From NCBI GenBank assembly GCA_024195265.1, contig JAJLRJ010000013.1, positions 17,926,021 through 17,990,020 of the forward strand: a stretch of DNA of 64,000 nucleotides. The letters are read 5' to 3'. A program made the position numbers and the translations under genes. Position 1 is the stretch's first letter, and each line of letters starts with the position of its first letter. This stretch comes from Dendrophyllia cribrosa (Eukaryota; Cnidaria; Anthozoa; Scleractinia; Dendrophylliidae). Of this stretch, positions 41,994 to 53,379 are shown in pieces. The notes under the pieces were generated by a model. The model worked only from the letters and a program-made list of their open reading frames with translations, was not told the origin of the DNA and made no database searches.

Positions 41994-44865
41994 ATGGACC
42001 CAGAAACCGTGGAGTTGTTTGTTCGGGACGTGCAAAAACTGTATTTCCTTGCGAAAAATTCCATCGAGGACCATACTGTACAGCCAGAACACCTGACCAG
42101 TCTTTGGATTAAGATGGAGGCTGCCGTCCAACATTTAAAAAGAATACATTGGACTCTAGAAACGACCAAACCTTGTGCAGATGAAATTATACAGATGCTG
42201 GTGACCAACCTATTAGCTTTGGAGAGCAGGGTTGGTGGAATGATTGAACGGTACAGCTGCTTAGTCCCCTATTTGGCAGAAGAGCTGTGTTATAGAGCAC
42301 CATTTACAGCCACTGGAACTGTCGGCAGGCCATCCTATATAATTACAAAGGAACAACTGGAGGTCATGCGATCATATGCTTTGTCATGGATGGACATAGC
42401 AAAGGCTCTTGGTAAGAAAATACTAGTGTTAATATTGAGACCGGTATGATATCACATTATTAGAGCGGGGTCATAGCTGTCCAAACGATGTCTGTGATTG
42501 GCGAACGATACAATTGATATATCACTTGAACAATGCCCCTATCCCTACTCCCTATCCCAGCGGTACAAATCTATTGTTTTCTTAGCTAGTTACAGACATC
42601 GTTTGGACAAGTGCAGGACTACCCCAATATTATGAACATGAATTTATCCGTGTGTTTTTTCCTTTCCTGGTAAGCCTTAGAATTTTTAGGAGTACTGTGA
42701 GGAGTTATAGGCACTCCTCCTACATACATCAAGAATTCCGTGCTACTGCTCTAAGCGCATGCTCAGGTGATGAAAAAGTGAGACCACGGGTTGTAAAACT
42801 TGCTATATTGTGATTGTATTTTTCTTATCAAGCACAATTTTCATGAAATATTCAAGGTCACGAACTGCTAAGCAAATTCCAAATTAAATATACCAAAATA
42901 TAGCATTTTTTATAATACCGTGCCCACTTTTTTATCACGTGAGCATGCGTAGTTTAGAACTCTTGATGCGTGCTCTCGTCCAATCAGAATCGAGTAATTA
43001 ATTACTATTAATCAGGTACAGTAGGATGAACAAAAACAAAAGAACAGTGATGGATAATGGCGTTATTGCGGTTGATTGGTTGGTTGATTTGATTTTCAAT
43101 AACACAGCTTAGTGTTAGGGCCCGTTTGCATGAAGTTTTCATCTTGATTGAAAAACTGGGTACATTTTATATATTGTTAATATAGGTGTTTCAATTTCTA
43201 CCATTTGGAGGAGGAGGCTTAATTTTAACATGGAGATAAGGCGCCACAGAGGACGGAGAAAGCTGACCATGGCAGAACTGAAGGAGCTAATCAGAGAAAT
43301 GAAAGAGAGGTCGATGGGTGTAGGGATCATAATGATAGAAGGGGAATTGGCGACTCAGTCTCTGTACGCGTCAAGATCTGCCATATCTGAAGCACTTATT
43401 TCTCTGGACCCGATAGGTGTAAACTTAAGATGGCACGATTTCACGCCAAGAGTGACTTATAACGTACCAGGTAAGTAGTTAACAATAATTAGTGATGGTT
43501 GGTAATTAAATTTGACTCTTCGAGGCGCCACTCACTTATGCAAGCATGTCCTGTTACTGCTCTGGACTGTTTACATTCGGACTCTGTCCAACGTAATCTC
43601 GCAAAGCGAAATATCTTTGGAAACAATTATCTGTCAAATCTTTATTTAAACCCTCTGGTAAGCGAACGACAATTCTGTACAAGAAACCACATTCATACGC
43701 ACAGTTTATAATTTGCGCGTGTTATGTTTACGGTATTGTTAAAATAAGATAAAAACTTTGATTGTCGTACATTTTTCTCCAAAACTGTTAGGTCCGAATA
43801 GTCTTTGGCACCTGGATGGCAACCACAAAATGATAAGGTAAGAATAAATGTTGAGATTGCTATTTTGTGTCATTTTGGCAGGATTTCGTCAGGTTAGCAG
43901 GACTTCGACTTTAGTTTAGGAAGCATAAATACCTAAATTAAAAAAAAAGAAAGAAAGAAAGAAAGCACAAATATTAGGGACTAGTTTATTCCTGAACAAA
44001 CTCAAAATAATAATGAGACTAGGCAATGAAATCAAGATCTACATCTGAAGATAAGGTTATTGAGGTGGCTTAACTTGACAGACATGTTGGTGTTTCTTTC
44101 AGGTGGCGACTGGTTGTCCACGGTGGCATCGACGGATATTCAAGAATGATCGTCTTTCTAAATTGCTGCAACAACAACAGAGCTTTAACTGTTGGGCATT
44201 TATTTCTCGCCGCCACTGAAGAGTTCTGTTGGCCTTCAAGGGTACGAACAGACAAGGGAGGAGAAAATGAGGAGGTAAAGCGCTTGATGTTACAGAAGCG
44301 CGGAGAAGGTCGCGGTAGCATCTTACAAGGTAGTTCAGTGCACAATCAAAGAATAGAGAGACTTTGGCGAGACATGCGGAAAATGGTGTCTGAGTACTTT
44401 CGACGACTCTTTTATTTTCTCGAAAATCATGCCCTTCTTAACGCTTCTAATGAAATCGATCTGTCTGCATTACACTATGTATTTTTCCCAAGAATAAACC
44501 GCAACTTAGGAAAATTCAAGGCATCTTGGAACAACCATAAACTGTCCACGGAGCATCAGAAAACCCCCAACCAACTTTACATTCTAGGCATGTTGCGTTT
44601 GTTTGGATCAAATTATACTGCTGTAAGGGACTTCTTTGAAGATAACACTGTACCGGAAGATTACGGGGTTTCCGAACCAGAAACCGTCGATCCCGTTTTG
44701 CCAGAGGAAAATGCAGTTGTCGTTCCAGCTAATACAATGCAGCTTTCTGGTGAATGCTTGACCGAGTTACAAGCATCAGTACAGCCGCTCAGTCAAGACG
44801 GAAACCATGGGATTGCCTTGTACCTACAAGCAAGGGAAATAATAACTCGACTTAACAGCCCTTAA
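41994..44865 (+). CDS. DDE integrase-like protein with N-terminal helix-turn-helix (4 exons)
   Basis: Exons 41994-42411, 43186-43470, 43792-43837 and 44103-44865 join in phase (1, 1, 2) to give 503 residues with GT-AG introns throughout. The N-terminal 135 residues are helical (MDPETVELFVRDVQKLYFLA). A helix-turn-helix spans the first junction: WMDIAKALG + VSISTIWRRRL. An rve/DDE core follows: LWHLDGNHKMIR (first D), WRLVVHGGIDGYSRMIVFL, SRVRTDKGGENEEV (second D) and SVHNQRIERLWRDM (E). The C-terminus is acidic. The order matches uncharacterised integrase-core proteins widespread in invertebrates and fish. All three acidic residues and all splice sites look intact. The first coding exon follows a good acceptor (TTTATTTAG), so a 5' untranslated exon is likely, possibly ending at 39537. 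It is central to the spacer. Confidence 0.9.
42478..42611. mobile_element. MITE in integrase intron 1 (TGTCCAAACGATGTCTGT ends)
   Basis: TGTCCAAACGATGTCTGT is perfectly inverted as ACAGACATCGTTTGGACA, giving an 18-bp TIR and a 134-bp element. No coding capacity. Confidence 0.8.
42727..42975. mobile_element. Second TIR element in integrase intron 1
   Basis: CATCAAGA..CGCATGCTCA and GTGATGAAAAAGTG on the left pair imperfectly with CACTTTTTTATCACGTGAGC and ATGCG..TCTTGATG on the right. The arms are about 55 bp with several mismatches. Confidence 0.65.
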
Positions 44866-45734
44866 CTTGCTCGAGTCACCATTTTGTAGACCACTAAGTT
44901 CGTCTATATTAAAGTGCACTTGAAGAGAAATTTCATTATCATTGTTTTTCAATAATCTTAAAATAAGTGTTTTAAAAATTATTTTGATGAGTAAATAAGT
45001 CACTTGAAGTTGCGGGAACATATTTTAACAAGCGACATGAGTTGGGCATATGAGATAAGGACCTGGGTTCTAGTGACGTCATTAGTGTGTTTACGACTGA
45101 GCGTCACTTGTTTTACAGTCGAGTTTTCGCAATCTGTGGAATGATGCTATCGATTAAATGTTTGAAAGCGACGCGTGCGAATTTTAGTTTGAGTCGGTGT
45201 ATGTTACAGACATGCTCTCTAAGACTGGAGACACTATATAAGGACATAAAAGGCTTTCTGAGTTGATCGCACACTGAAAAAAGCAATCGCAATTAAGCGC
45301 ACATTTTGACTCTACTGAGTGCTTGCGCTTTCGAATTCGTTTGCAATTGTATGTATCCTTTGGCTTGCGTTTGTTTTTGGATAGCTGATAGCCTCACGTT
45401 ACTTCTTCATTTCAGGGAAGCGAAAAATCTTCATGCAATTAAATATCATTTTGACATAATAAACTGAAACATGCATTGAGACTAAAAGGTTCACAAGCTG
45501 TTTAAGTAACTTAAAAGACTGCTACAGTGTTTGTGATGTGGAAAGTGCGCAGTGTATCTGCACCGTAAATTAAAAGAGATATCATACTGACCAATAGGAA
45601 ATATTTGTATACTATGAGCAATCTCTGTTTCCATCCAATATCAAAACGAGGGACTGCTCGTAGTGTAGACTTACAATAATAGATCACTATGGTAGATAGA
45701 TCACTATATGGTCGCGCGAAATGCTTTGAGGTGA

Positions 45735-46739
45735 ATAGCACTTGCTATCCCGAGTTTTAGTAGCCAATCAGAGCACGACAACAACGCTTTCCACTGTTTC
45801 GTTTTTAAAAAACATGAACTTTTAAAGTTAAAATTATTTATACTATAGGAGGAAAAATTATTTGATACTTAAAGGATAACGCATATATTTTGTGCACTGT
45901 GCGCGGTTGAAAGAAAACACTACCTGTACTTTTGCTTCTGTGCTACCTTACTGATGACGGATGTTTCTCGCTGTTTCCATATTTTTACAACAATTGTAAA
46001 TTTTCACACAAAAAAAACACGTCATTGATCAGCGCGAGTTACGTTTTGCGATATTTTTTTGTATTATTCGTTCAATATCTGACATTATAGTTACAGTTTT
46101 GTGTAAAGCAAGTAAGTTGAAAGTTAGAAATGTAAATGTTTTAGGTTAAACATAGCTGGCAGGCCGAAAATTGGTAATTATAAGTCTTATAAATGTACAT
46201 TTATTGATTTTATTAAGTTCAATGAGAACATAAATAAACAGACAAATGGCCGGTGCCAGCTGATATACACGACTTTCATAATGGCGGCCGATTTATTTAT
46301 TCTTTTATATGTATGTTAATTAGCCTCACCGACCTCGTTTTAGAGTAAAAATTCTTTTGAATTTTGCACACGCCAACGAGGCCGGTGAGGCTAATTAACA
46401 TACATATAAAAGAATAAATAAATCGGCCGCCATTATGAAAGTGGTGTATGGGTCTTGTTATGAAAGGCATGTTAAAAGATTTTACTAAGGACAGTGATTT
46501 ACGCTACAGATGTAAATCATACTCCATACTATACACATATACGGCGATAAAATGAAATGTATTATCAAAAACAAACAAATTTGAACCGGCTTACCCTAAT
46601 TTTGGTTGAATGTTGTTTGTTTCATTCTCTTATTTACGGGCTTATATATTCAAAATGAAAAAATAAATATTAAGTATACTAAATAAATAACAAATTCAGA
46701 TAAGTGCCAAAACGACTCGACGGTATTTGGCGATAGGAT
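45735..46739. repeat. Right edge of the spacer, duplicated in inverse at 53380-54530
   Basis: AGCACTTGCTATCCCGAGTT at 45736 is found in reverse complement ending at about 54505. Homology continues, with small differences and one inserted hairpin, into the inner arm. See the entry at 53380-54530. Confidence 0.85.
46268..46448. mobile_element. Foldback element, ~70-bp near-perfect arms
   Basis: ACTTTCATAATGGCGGCCGA and TTTATTTATTCTTTTATATG and the following TTAATTAGCCTCACCG are mirrored exactly on the right, around an ~40-bp loop. The homologous stretch near 53905 lacks it, so it inserted after that duplication or was lost there. Confidence 0.88.
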
Positions 46740-49465
46740 AATACATCGGATAATTCAGACATCGGAAATGAAAATCAAAACAGTCTTTTCTGCAGGGGAT
46801 GTTTCGAGTGCCGCACTAAATTCCGACATCGAAAAATCCCGACCCCGAAAATAGGAAACCCAATCCCGATGTCGATAATTAATTCCCGACCCTGAAAATA
46901 GGAAATGAAATCCCGATGTCGATAACTAATTCCCGACCCCGAAATTAGAATTTTCGATATCGGAAATAGGCAGAATAATTTTGAACGGTTTTTTAAGCCA
47001 TATTATAGCTATAGTTTTGCAGTTCTGGTCAGTTGGAAATGTCCTCCGACGATGAGTTTTGACTACCATGTTGACTACGAAGGTCTGTACAACTGTTGAC
47101 GTCATAAGTCCTAATTTGCATATTTTGGCCACGCGCTGGTTGTCCCATATTTTTGGCTCAAATAGGCCAACATCGAGGAAAAAAAATATAGATTGCGCGC
47201 TTGACCAAAACTTTAATAGGAAAGTTATGAATCAGTGGAACATGGACTTCAATTTTTTAGTATAATAAACAGGTCGAAAATTTCATTTCATAGGCGCTTT
47301 AAAATCACCCGTCTGTTACTTAAGGAACAGGAACTCTAGGTGTACCATGTTATATAAAACTGACAGACACAGGAACACCTTCGTAATATCGGATGCAAAT
47401 TCATGAAACATTTATCAAAAACGATCATGATTTGATCATTTTTTATACACATCTTTAGATAATCAATAATACAATTAATGTGGTTAATAAGTAGGATTTG
47501 TTATACAGCTGGAGTATTTCTCAATACAACGCGCGCGTTGATTGGTTCATTCATGGCCACATGAAATCTAACAAACAAACTGTTCCCGCCAATTGTCCCA
47601 AGCGGGCAACTTTGCGAAAGCGGGCAACAATTTTGACGTCAGAGGGTAACATTGCACTGTTGTCCGCTAGCGCACGTGATCAGACCGTGACAAAAGGTGG
47701 CATGATTATGATGCGATTGATGTTTACCTCGATTGCTCGGCGCGTTTTTCAAACTGTATTATGTTTTTTTTTTTGGTTGCTATATAACAAATCATTTAAT
47801 GACTGATCCCTCGGGAAACAGTGAATTTTGTTTCCCTTGAATCTTGATGTACTTTTTAAAAGTGGCTTATATTATCTAAAACCATTTTTTAATCCTTGTA
47901 TACCATAGTACTTAACTTATTTTTATTTATTGATAATTAGTTTTAGTCATTTAATACTTCGAATAAATTTTTAAATGGCTAAGTACATTTTTAAATAGTT
48001 TTCTCATATGATTTTCTTAGATTGATTGTATACTATATAGATGTTTTTATTTTTTTTATTTTATTGTAAGTTTTTGAGGACCCTTTTGTAAACCACGTGT
48101 AAGTAAAGAAGGCTTCCTCTTTAAATATTAAAGTTATGTTATGTTTTCCGAGACGAAGTCGAGAGAAACATCGAGATTCTCGGAAAACAAAATTCACTGT
48201 TTCCCTCGGAAGCAGTCATTAAGTGTTTAGTATTACTTATTTGTATTGTTATTATAATGCAGGCTTTGTAATTAAGTTTCTGCTGCAAATGAGGAGTTTT
48301 TAATAAACGACTCATCTATCTGTGTACTCGTTCGGTAGCATCATTTACATGTAGCGTCGCTCTTACACGAGATGTTTTCTGGTCATCAGTTAGTTTAGTT
48401 GTTATTTTGGCACTCAGAATAAAACTTAACCACGGTCTGTCTTAATCTCTTAACGTACGATACGACGGAATGCGCTACAATAAGCAACAGCTATGTTTAA
48501 TCATCGTACTCCTTTCAACAGAAAAACAACTGTTATCGATAGGCATCCTGTATAATTCTAAAATCTACAAATGCAAAAGTAGAGAAATAATTAAGTACTA
48601 AACTAAATTAAAAGTTTATAACTATTTCATTGTTCAATGCAATTATACAAGCAAGACATCAAAAAAGAAAATTGTAACCCATCACCTTTCCATCAATGAA
48701 TCGAAGAAATGCGAAATATTAATTAAAACAAAAAAAGTCACGGATAAACAAAGCTTACCTATTATCTACACACCTCAACCATATAATGCTCCAGCAGAAA
48801 AACTCCTTTCACGAAATGTTTTTATTCCATAATTTAACCCAGAGAAAATTTGAGCACCAATGAAATTTGCTCATGTTGAAGCAAACGTAAATACAACATG
48901 AACTGTTTTAAACACTTTTGGATGAAAAGAATAGTTACGTGTTAAACACGCACCATCCATACAAATGGCAGTTTTTTTGGTGTTGCGAATGTTGCGATCA
49001 CCAAATGACGTAAAACAAAAGATTTCAACAACACTAAACAATACCCAAACCACAACACAATAGCTAACCGACAATAGATACTATTCAAACTGGCGAATAT
49101 TCCACGGGAGCTGATTAAAGCGCTGGAATGTGACAGAAAGCATGGGACTCACACCAGTTACTATATTCAAGACTATAAAAGTAAGTTGCTCCATTTTGTG
49201 GGCCTCTTTTCCCGTAAAAACCCACGGCCACTCGTTGGAAGCGCGTTTCTCCGCTAGGTTATGGCTTAAGTTGCCGTTCTTCCAGCGCCACAGCCACCTT
49301 CTCAGCCGCCTCAACAACCTGATCAAGTGGACCTTCAGCTACGGCAACAAGCTCCACAAGCTCAGCCTCAAGCTACGAACATAAAGGCAAATATATTTTC
49401 CGCTATTCAGTTGGCGTCACATCGACTAGTTTTCGCGTTTGTAGGTTAGGTGTTCCTTAGTGCGT

Positions 49466-51244
49466 TTTTGAAATTATTTAGTTAAGTTTGGGCCACTCTG
49501 GTCGAGCATGAATACTGAGCTAGGTTCAGGTGTCAATAAGGTGTGTTTGGCAAAAGCTGAACTCAGTGTTCGGTGGAAATTTATTTACTTTGGGCCTCTC
49601 TGGCCGGGCACGAATACTAAACTAGTTTCAGGTGCTAATTTGGTGTGTTTGGCGATAGCTGGACTCGATGTTCGGTGGAATTTTATTTACGTTTCAGCCT
49701 CTCGGCCGGGCACGAATACTGAACTAGGTTCAGGTGCCAATATATATAAGGTGTGTTTGGCCATAGCTGAATTCAACTGTTCGATGGAAATGTATTTACT
49801 TTGGGCTTCTCTGGCCAGGCACGAATACTGAACTAGGTTCAGGTGTTAATACATATGTTGTGGTTCAAATTTTTCCTTGGTTTAAAAATTTTCAAACCAG
49901 TTTAATTTTTAATTTCCTTTGTCCTTGATTCATTATCATAATCTAAGACAAAGGAAAACAAAATTTAAACTGGTTTGAAAATTTTCAAACCAAAGAAAAA
50001 TTTAAACCACAACATACATAAGGTGTGTCTGGCCATAGCTGAACTAAGTGTTCGGTTGAAATTAATTTACTTTGGGCCTCTCTGGCAAGGGAAGAATACT
50101 GAACTAGGTTCAGGTGTCAATAAGGTTCGTTTGGCAACAGCTGAACTCAGTGTTCGGTGGAATTTTATTTACTTTTGGGCCCCTCTGGCCGGGCACGAAT
50201 GCTGAACTAGTAGGTTCAGGTCCCAATTTGGTGTGTTTGGCGATAGCTGGACCTGATGTTCGGTGGAATTTTATTTACGTTTGAGCCTCTTGGCCGGGCA
50301 CGAATACTGAACTAGGTTCAGGTGTCAATATATATATATATATAAGGTGTGTTTGGCCATAGCTGAACTCAGTGTTCGGTGGAAATTATTAACTTTGGAC
50401 CTCTCTGGCCGGGCACGAATACTGAACTGGGTTCAAGTGTCAATAATGTGTGTTTGACAATAGCTGACTTCTGTGTTCGGTTGAAATTTATTTACTTTCG
50501 GCCTCTCTGGCCGGGTACGAATACCTTACTGGGTTCAGGTGTCAATAAGATGTATTTGGCAATAGCTGAACTCAGTGTTCGGTGGAATGATATTTACGTT
50601 TGAGCCTCTTGGTCGGGCACGAATACTGAACTAGGTTCAAGTGTTAATATATATAAGGTGTGTCTGGCCACAGCTGAACTCAGTGTTCGGTTGAAATTTA
50701 TTTACTTTGGGCCTCTCTGGCCGGGTACGAATACCTAACTGGGTTCAGGTGTCAATAAGGTGTGCTTGGCAATAGCTGACCTCTGTGTTCGGTGGAAATT
50801 TATTTACTTTGGGCCTCGCTGGCCGGCATGAATACTGAACAAGGTTCAGGTGTCAATATATATACAAGGTGTGTTTGGCCATAGCTGAACTCAGTGTTCG
50901 GTGAAAATTTATTTACTTTGGGCCTCTATGTCCGGGCACGAATACTGAACTGGGTTCAGGTTTCATTAAGGTGTGTTTGGCAATAGCTGACCTCTGTGTT
51001 CGGTGGAAATTTATTTAGTTTGGGCTTCTCTGGCCGGGCACGAATACTGAACTAGGTTCAGGTGTCAATAAGGTGTGTTTGGCCATAGCTCACCTCTGTG
51101 TGCTGTGGAAACTTATTTATTTTGGGCCTCTCTGGCCTGGCACGAATGCTGAACTAGGTTCAGGTGTCAATAAGGTGTGTTTGGCCATAGCTGTCCTCTG
51201 TGATGTTCGGCGAAAATTTATTTACGTCGAGCCTCTCTGTCCGG
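49466..51244 (-). repeat. ~102-bp tandem array, inner block of the right arm
   Basis: Same units as 33200-35505, in reverse complement, about 526 bp shorter. It lacks one ~185-bp duplicated block and about three units next to the 159-bp MITE. One unit is damaged (TGGCAAGGGAAGAATAC at about 50084) relative to its partner. Confidence 0.93.
49856..50014. mobile_element. 159-bp MITE with Ginger-like ends (right arm)
   Basis: Mirror copy of 34644-34802, same length and ends, at the corresponding tandem unit. On the left-flank side the adjacent units differ in number from the left arm. Confidence 0.88.
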
Positions 51245-51253
51245 GAACGAATA

Positions 51254-52557
51254 CAACCTCGTTCCCAGGGACTCTCTTCTTCCCTCCCCTGGAGCGAGAG
51301 AGAGAGAGACCCTGGCTCAGGCTGGTCACGTGTCTCGTGGACAATTATAATCCTAAGGAGGGGTAGACAGTATTTGTAACGTTGCCTTGTTTTCTGTACA
51401 GTGGCAAGGCTCGTGCTGTGCGTGACGGCTGTTGTTTCAGCTGTGGCTGTGAAATAAATTATGTTCCATGTTCCATAACCTCTTTTTGAAAATAGGAATC
51501 TGTATTGCAAGATATATAAAAAAGACGTAAAAAATTCTCTGTGATTATAGCAAGACCCGGAATAAAACAAATAAAACATCCCAGGCTTTTATATCGTCAA
51601 CCGAATAAGGATGTTAGAAATCTCTTTGGCCGTGAAAAGTGCTTCAATTTTGCTGTTTATGTTATGCCTGCCGTTTATAACTCAATAAATAGAAGGACAA
51701 AAGATCCTGACAACTTATAATTTTCGAACTAAACATAATATGAACAAAATCCTAAAATTGAAATAACGAAGGTTCAGTCAAACGATTCAAACGAAAACGA
51801 ATAAACAATACGCAAGGATAAAATTGTTGCTGAAAAATTCACAAGTATATAAATGAACAATGTAGACATCCAAACGACTGGAACTGGTGAACATATTAAC
51901 TAAACAACATGCCTCACACACGAAGAATAAAAGCTTTCATTGTCTTCTCTCGATCGTTTCCTGTTATAAAAGTGTACTGTTGATCAGCGTGCAAACATTT
52001 GGTCCGTGGCGGCCGCTTCTTTCTTGCTTTTCCATCGCCAGAGAACAGACGGCAGCACTTTAATGACTTTAATGTGCCTTTCGAATGAAGCTTAAAGATC
52101 GCCTGTTAAGCAGTATGTAGCGCAAATTCATCCTAGTCCGGAACAATGCCATAAATCAAGAGCGCGAGCTTTGCGGCGTAAGCCGCGTCAAGTAATAAAA
52201 TTGGATTGCATTCTGCAACAAGTTCAAAATTAGCTTTACTGCGGTAAATCTTCAAGCGCGTGACAATTCCTCTGATCCTAAAGCAACTTACACTTTCAGA
52301 ACCAGACCATGTGGATATGTTTTCGAAGTCTGAGGATGACCGCCGCTTCACATTTTTCGCAAGCCGCCGAACGCTTTTGCATTTGTTTCGCAATGCCCAA
52401 CTAGAGCAGACAAATTTCACACTTTGCCGCCCCTCCCCCGTGTCCTTTAATTGGAATCTCCCAGATTCTGGGAGACACGTGACCAGCCTGAGCCAGGGTC
52501 TCTCTCTCTCTCTCGCTCCAGGGGGCGGGAAGAAGAGAGACCCTGGGAACGAGGTTG
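51254..52557. mobile_element. 1,304-bp DNA transposon with ~80-bp TIRs (right arm)
   Basis: Mirror copy of 31888-33191, flanked by GAACGAATA on both sides (51245-51253, 52558-52566), the complement of the left-arm duplication. A few single-base differences from the left copy are visible, for example in the CAACAACCGTCGCG word, which here corresponds to CAACAGCCGTCACG. Confidence 0.88.
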
Positions 52558-52566
52558 GAACGAATA

Positions 52567-53160
52567 CTGAACAAGGTTCAGATGCTAATTAGGTGTGTTT
52601 GGTTATAGCAGAACTCAATGTTCGGTGGACATTTATTTACTTTTGGTTTCTCTGGCCGGGCACGAATACTGAACTAAGCTCACGTGCCAATTAGGTGTGT
52701 TTGGCAATAGCTAAACTTGGTGTTCGGTGTAACGTTATTTACGTTTGGACCCCCCTGACCGGATACGAGTACTAAACTACAGTTCAGGTGTCAATTTAGC
52801 GTGTTTGGCAATATCTGAACTTGACATTCGGTGGAAATTTATCTACGTTTGGGGCCCCCTGGCCGGGCACGAATACTAAACTACGTTCAGGTGTCAATTA
52901 GGTGCTTTGGCAATAGTTGAGCTCAGTTTTCGGTGGAAATTTATTTAGGTGTGGGCCTCTCTGATCGGGCACGAATACTGATCTAGGCCATGAGGTAATT
53001 AGGTGTGCTTGGTGATAGTTTGAACTCAGTGTTCAGTGGAAACTTGTTCACTCTTTGGGCCTCTCTGGCCGGGGACGAATTCTGGATTAGGTTCTGGTGT
53101 TAATTAAGTGTGTTTGGCGGTAGATGAACTCAGTGTTTATCCTCTATTGGATTCATTTGG
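52567..53160 (-). repeat. ~102-bp tandem units, outer block of the right arm
   Basis: Mirror of 31330-31878, ending at TCTATTGGATTCATTTGG. Beyond it, 53160-53379 mirrors 29161-29298 plus 31201-31330 joined at the empty insertion site. Confidence 0.9.
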
Positions 53161-53379
53161 TTTTTTTTTCTTTCTTTTATGGACCACACACGCAGGGGGC
53201 TCCCCACCTTTTTCCACCATTGAGGTTAATTGTCCCGGGGCTAGCTAAAGCCCTTTGCGCCCGACTCTTGCAGTTGCGCCGGGACTCTTACCCTCTACTA
53301 TTCCCCGGGGGGGATCTCAGCTCTCACCCGTCTTCTCTTCGGTTTCTTTTAGCTGCCATCCAAGCGTCAACGTTGTGAG

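Larger units (their letters stand above)
38241..46739. other. Spacer of the giant inverted repeat
   Basis: Mostly single-copy sequence of 8.5 kb between the arms, holding the DDE integrase gene. Near its left edge, 39497-39670 (GTAAGAGTTCAAA, TATGGAGTATGATTTACACC, TGTAGCGTAAA) is the diverged reverse complement of about 46480-46640 at its right edge. Imperfect inverted homology therefore continues into the spacer. 38300-39100 is AT-rich with no gene seen. 39300-39537 is GC/CpG-richer and ends in a donor-like AAG|GTAAGA. 44870-45730 holds nothing recognised. Confidence 0.8.
46740..53379 (-). repeat. Right arm of the giant inverted repeat
   Basis: It is the reverse complement of 29161-38240 without the 1.9-kb insertion and with fewer tandem units. 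Nested elements occupy the same sites as in the left arm. The outer end ACGTTGTGAG at 53379 is joined directly to TTAAAAAACCGTTC, which belongs to the inner end of the arm, so its outer neighbour is another fragment of the same system. Confidence 0.93.

Noticed and set aside
29161..53379. Giant palindrome as a simple assembly artefact
   Set aside because: Not fully excluded, but the one-arm insertion with a clean empty site, copy-number differences and unique spacer argue against a pure mirror error; long reads would decide.
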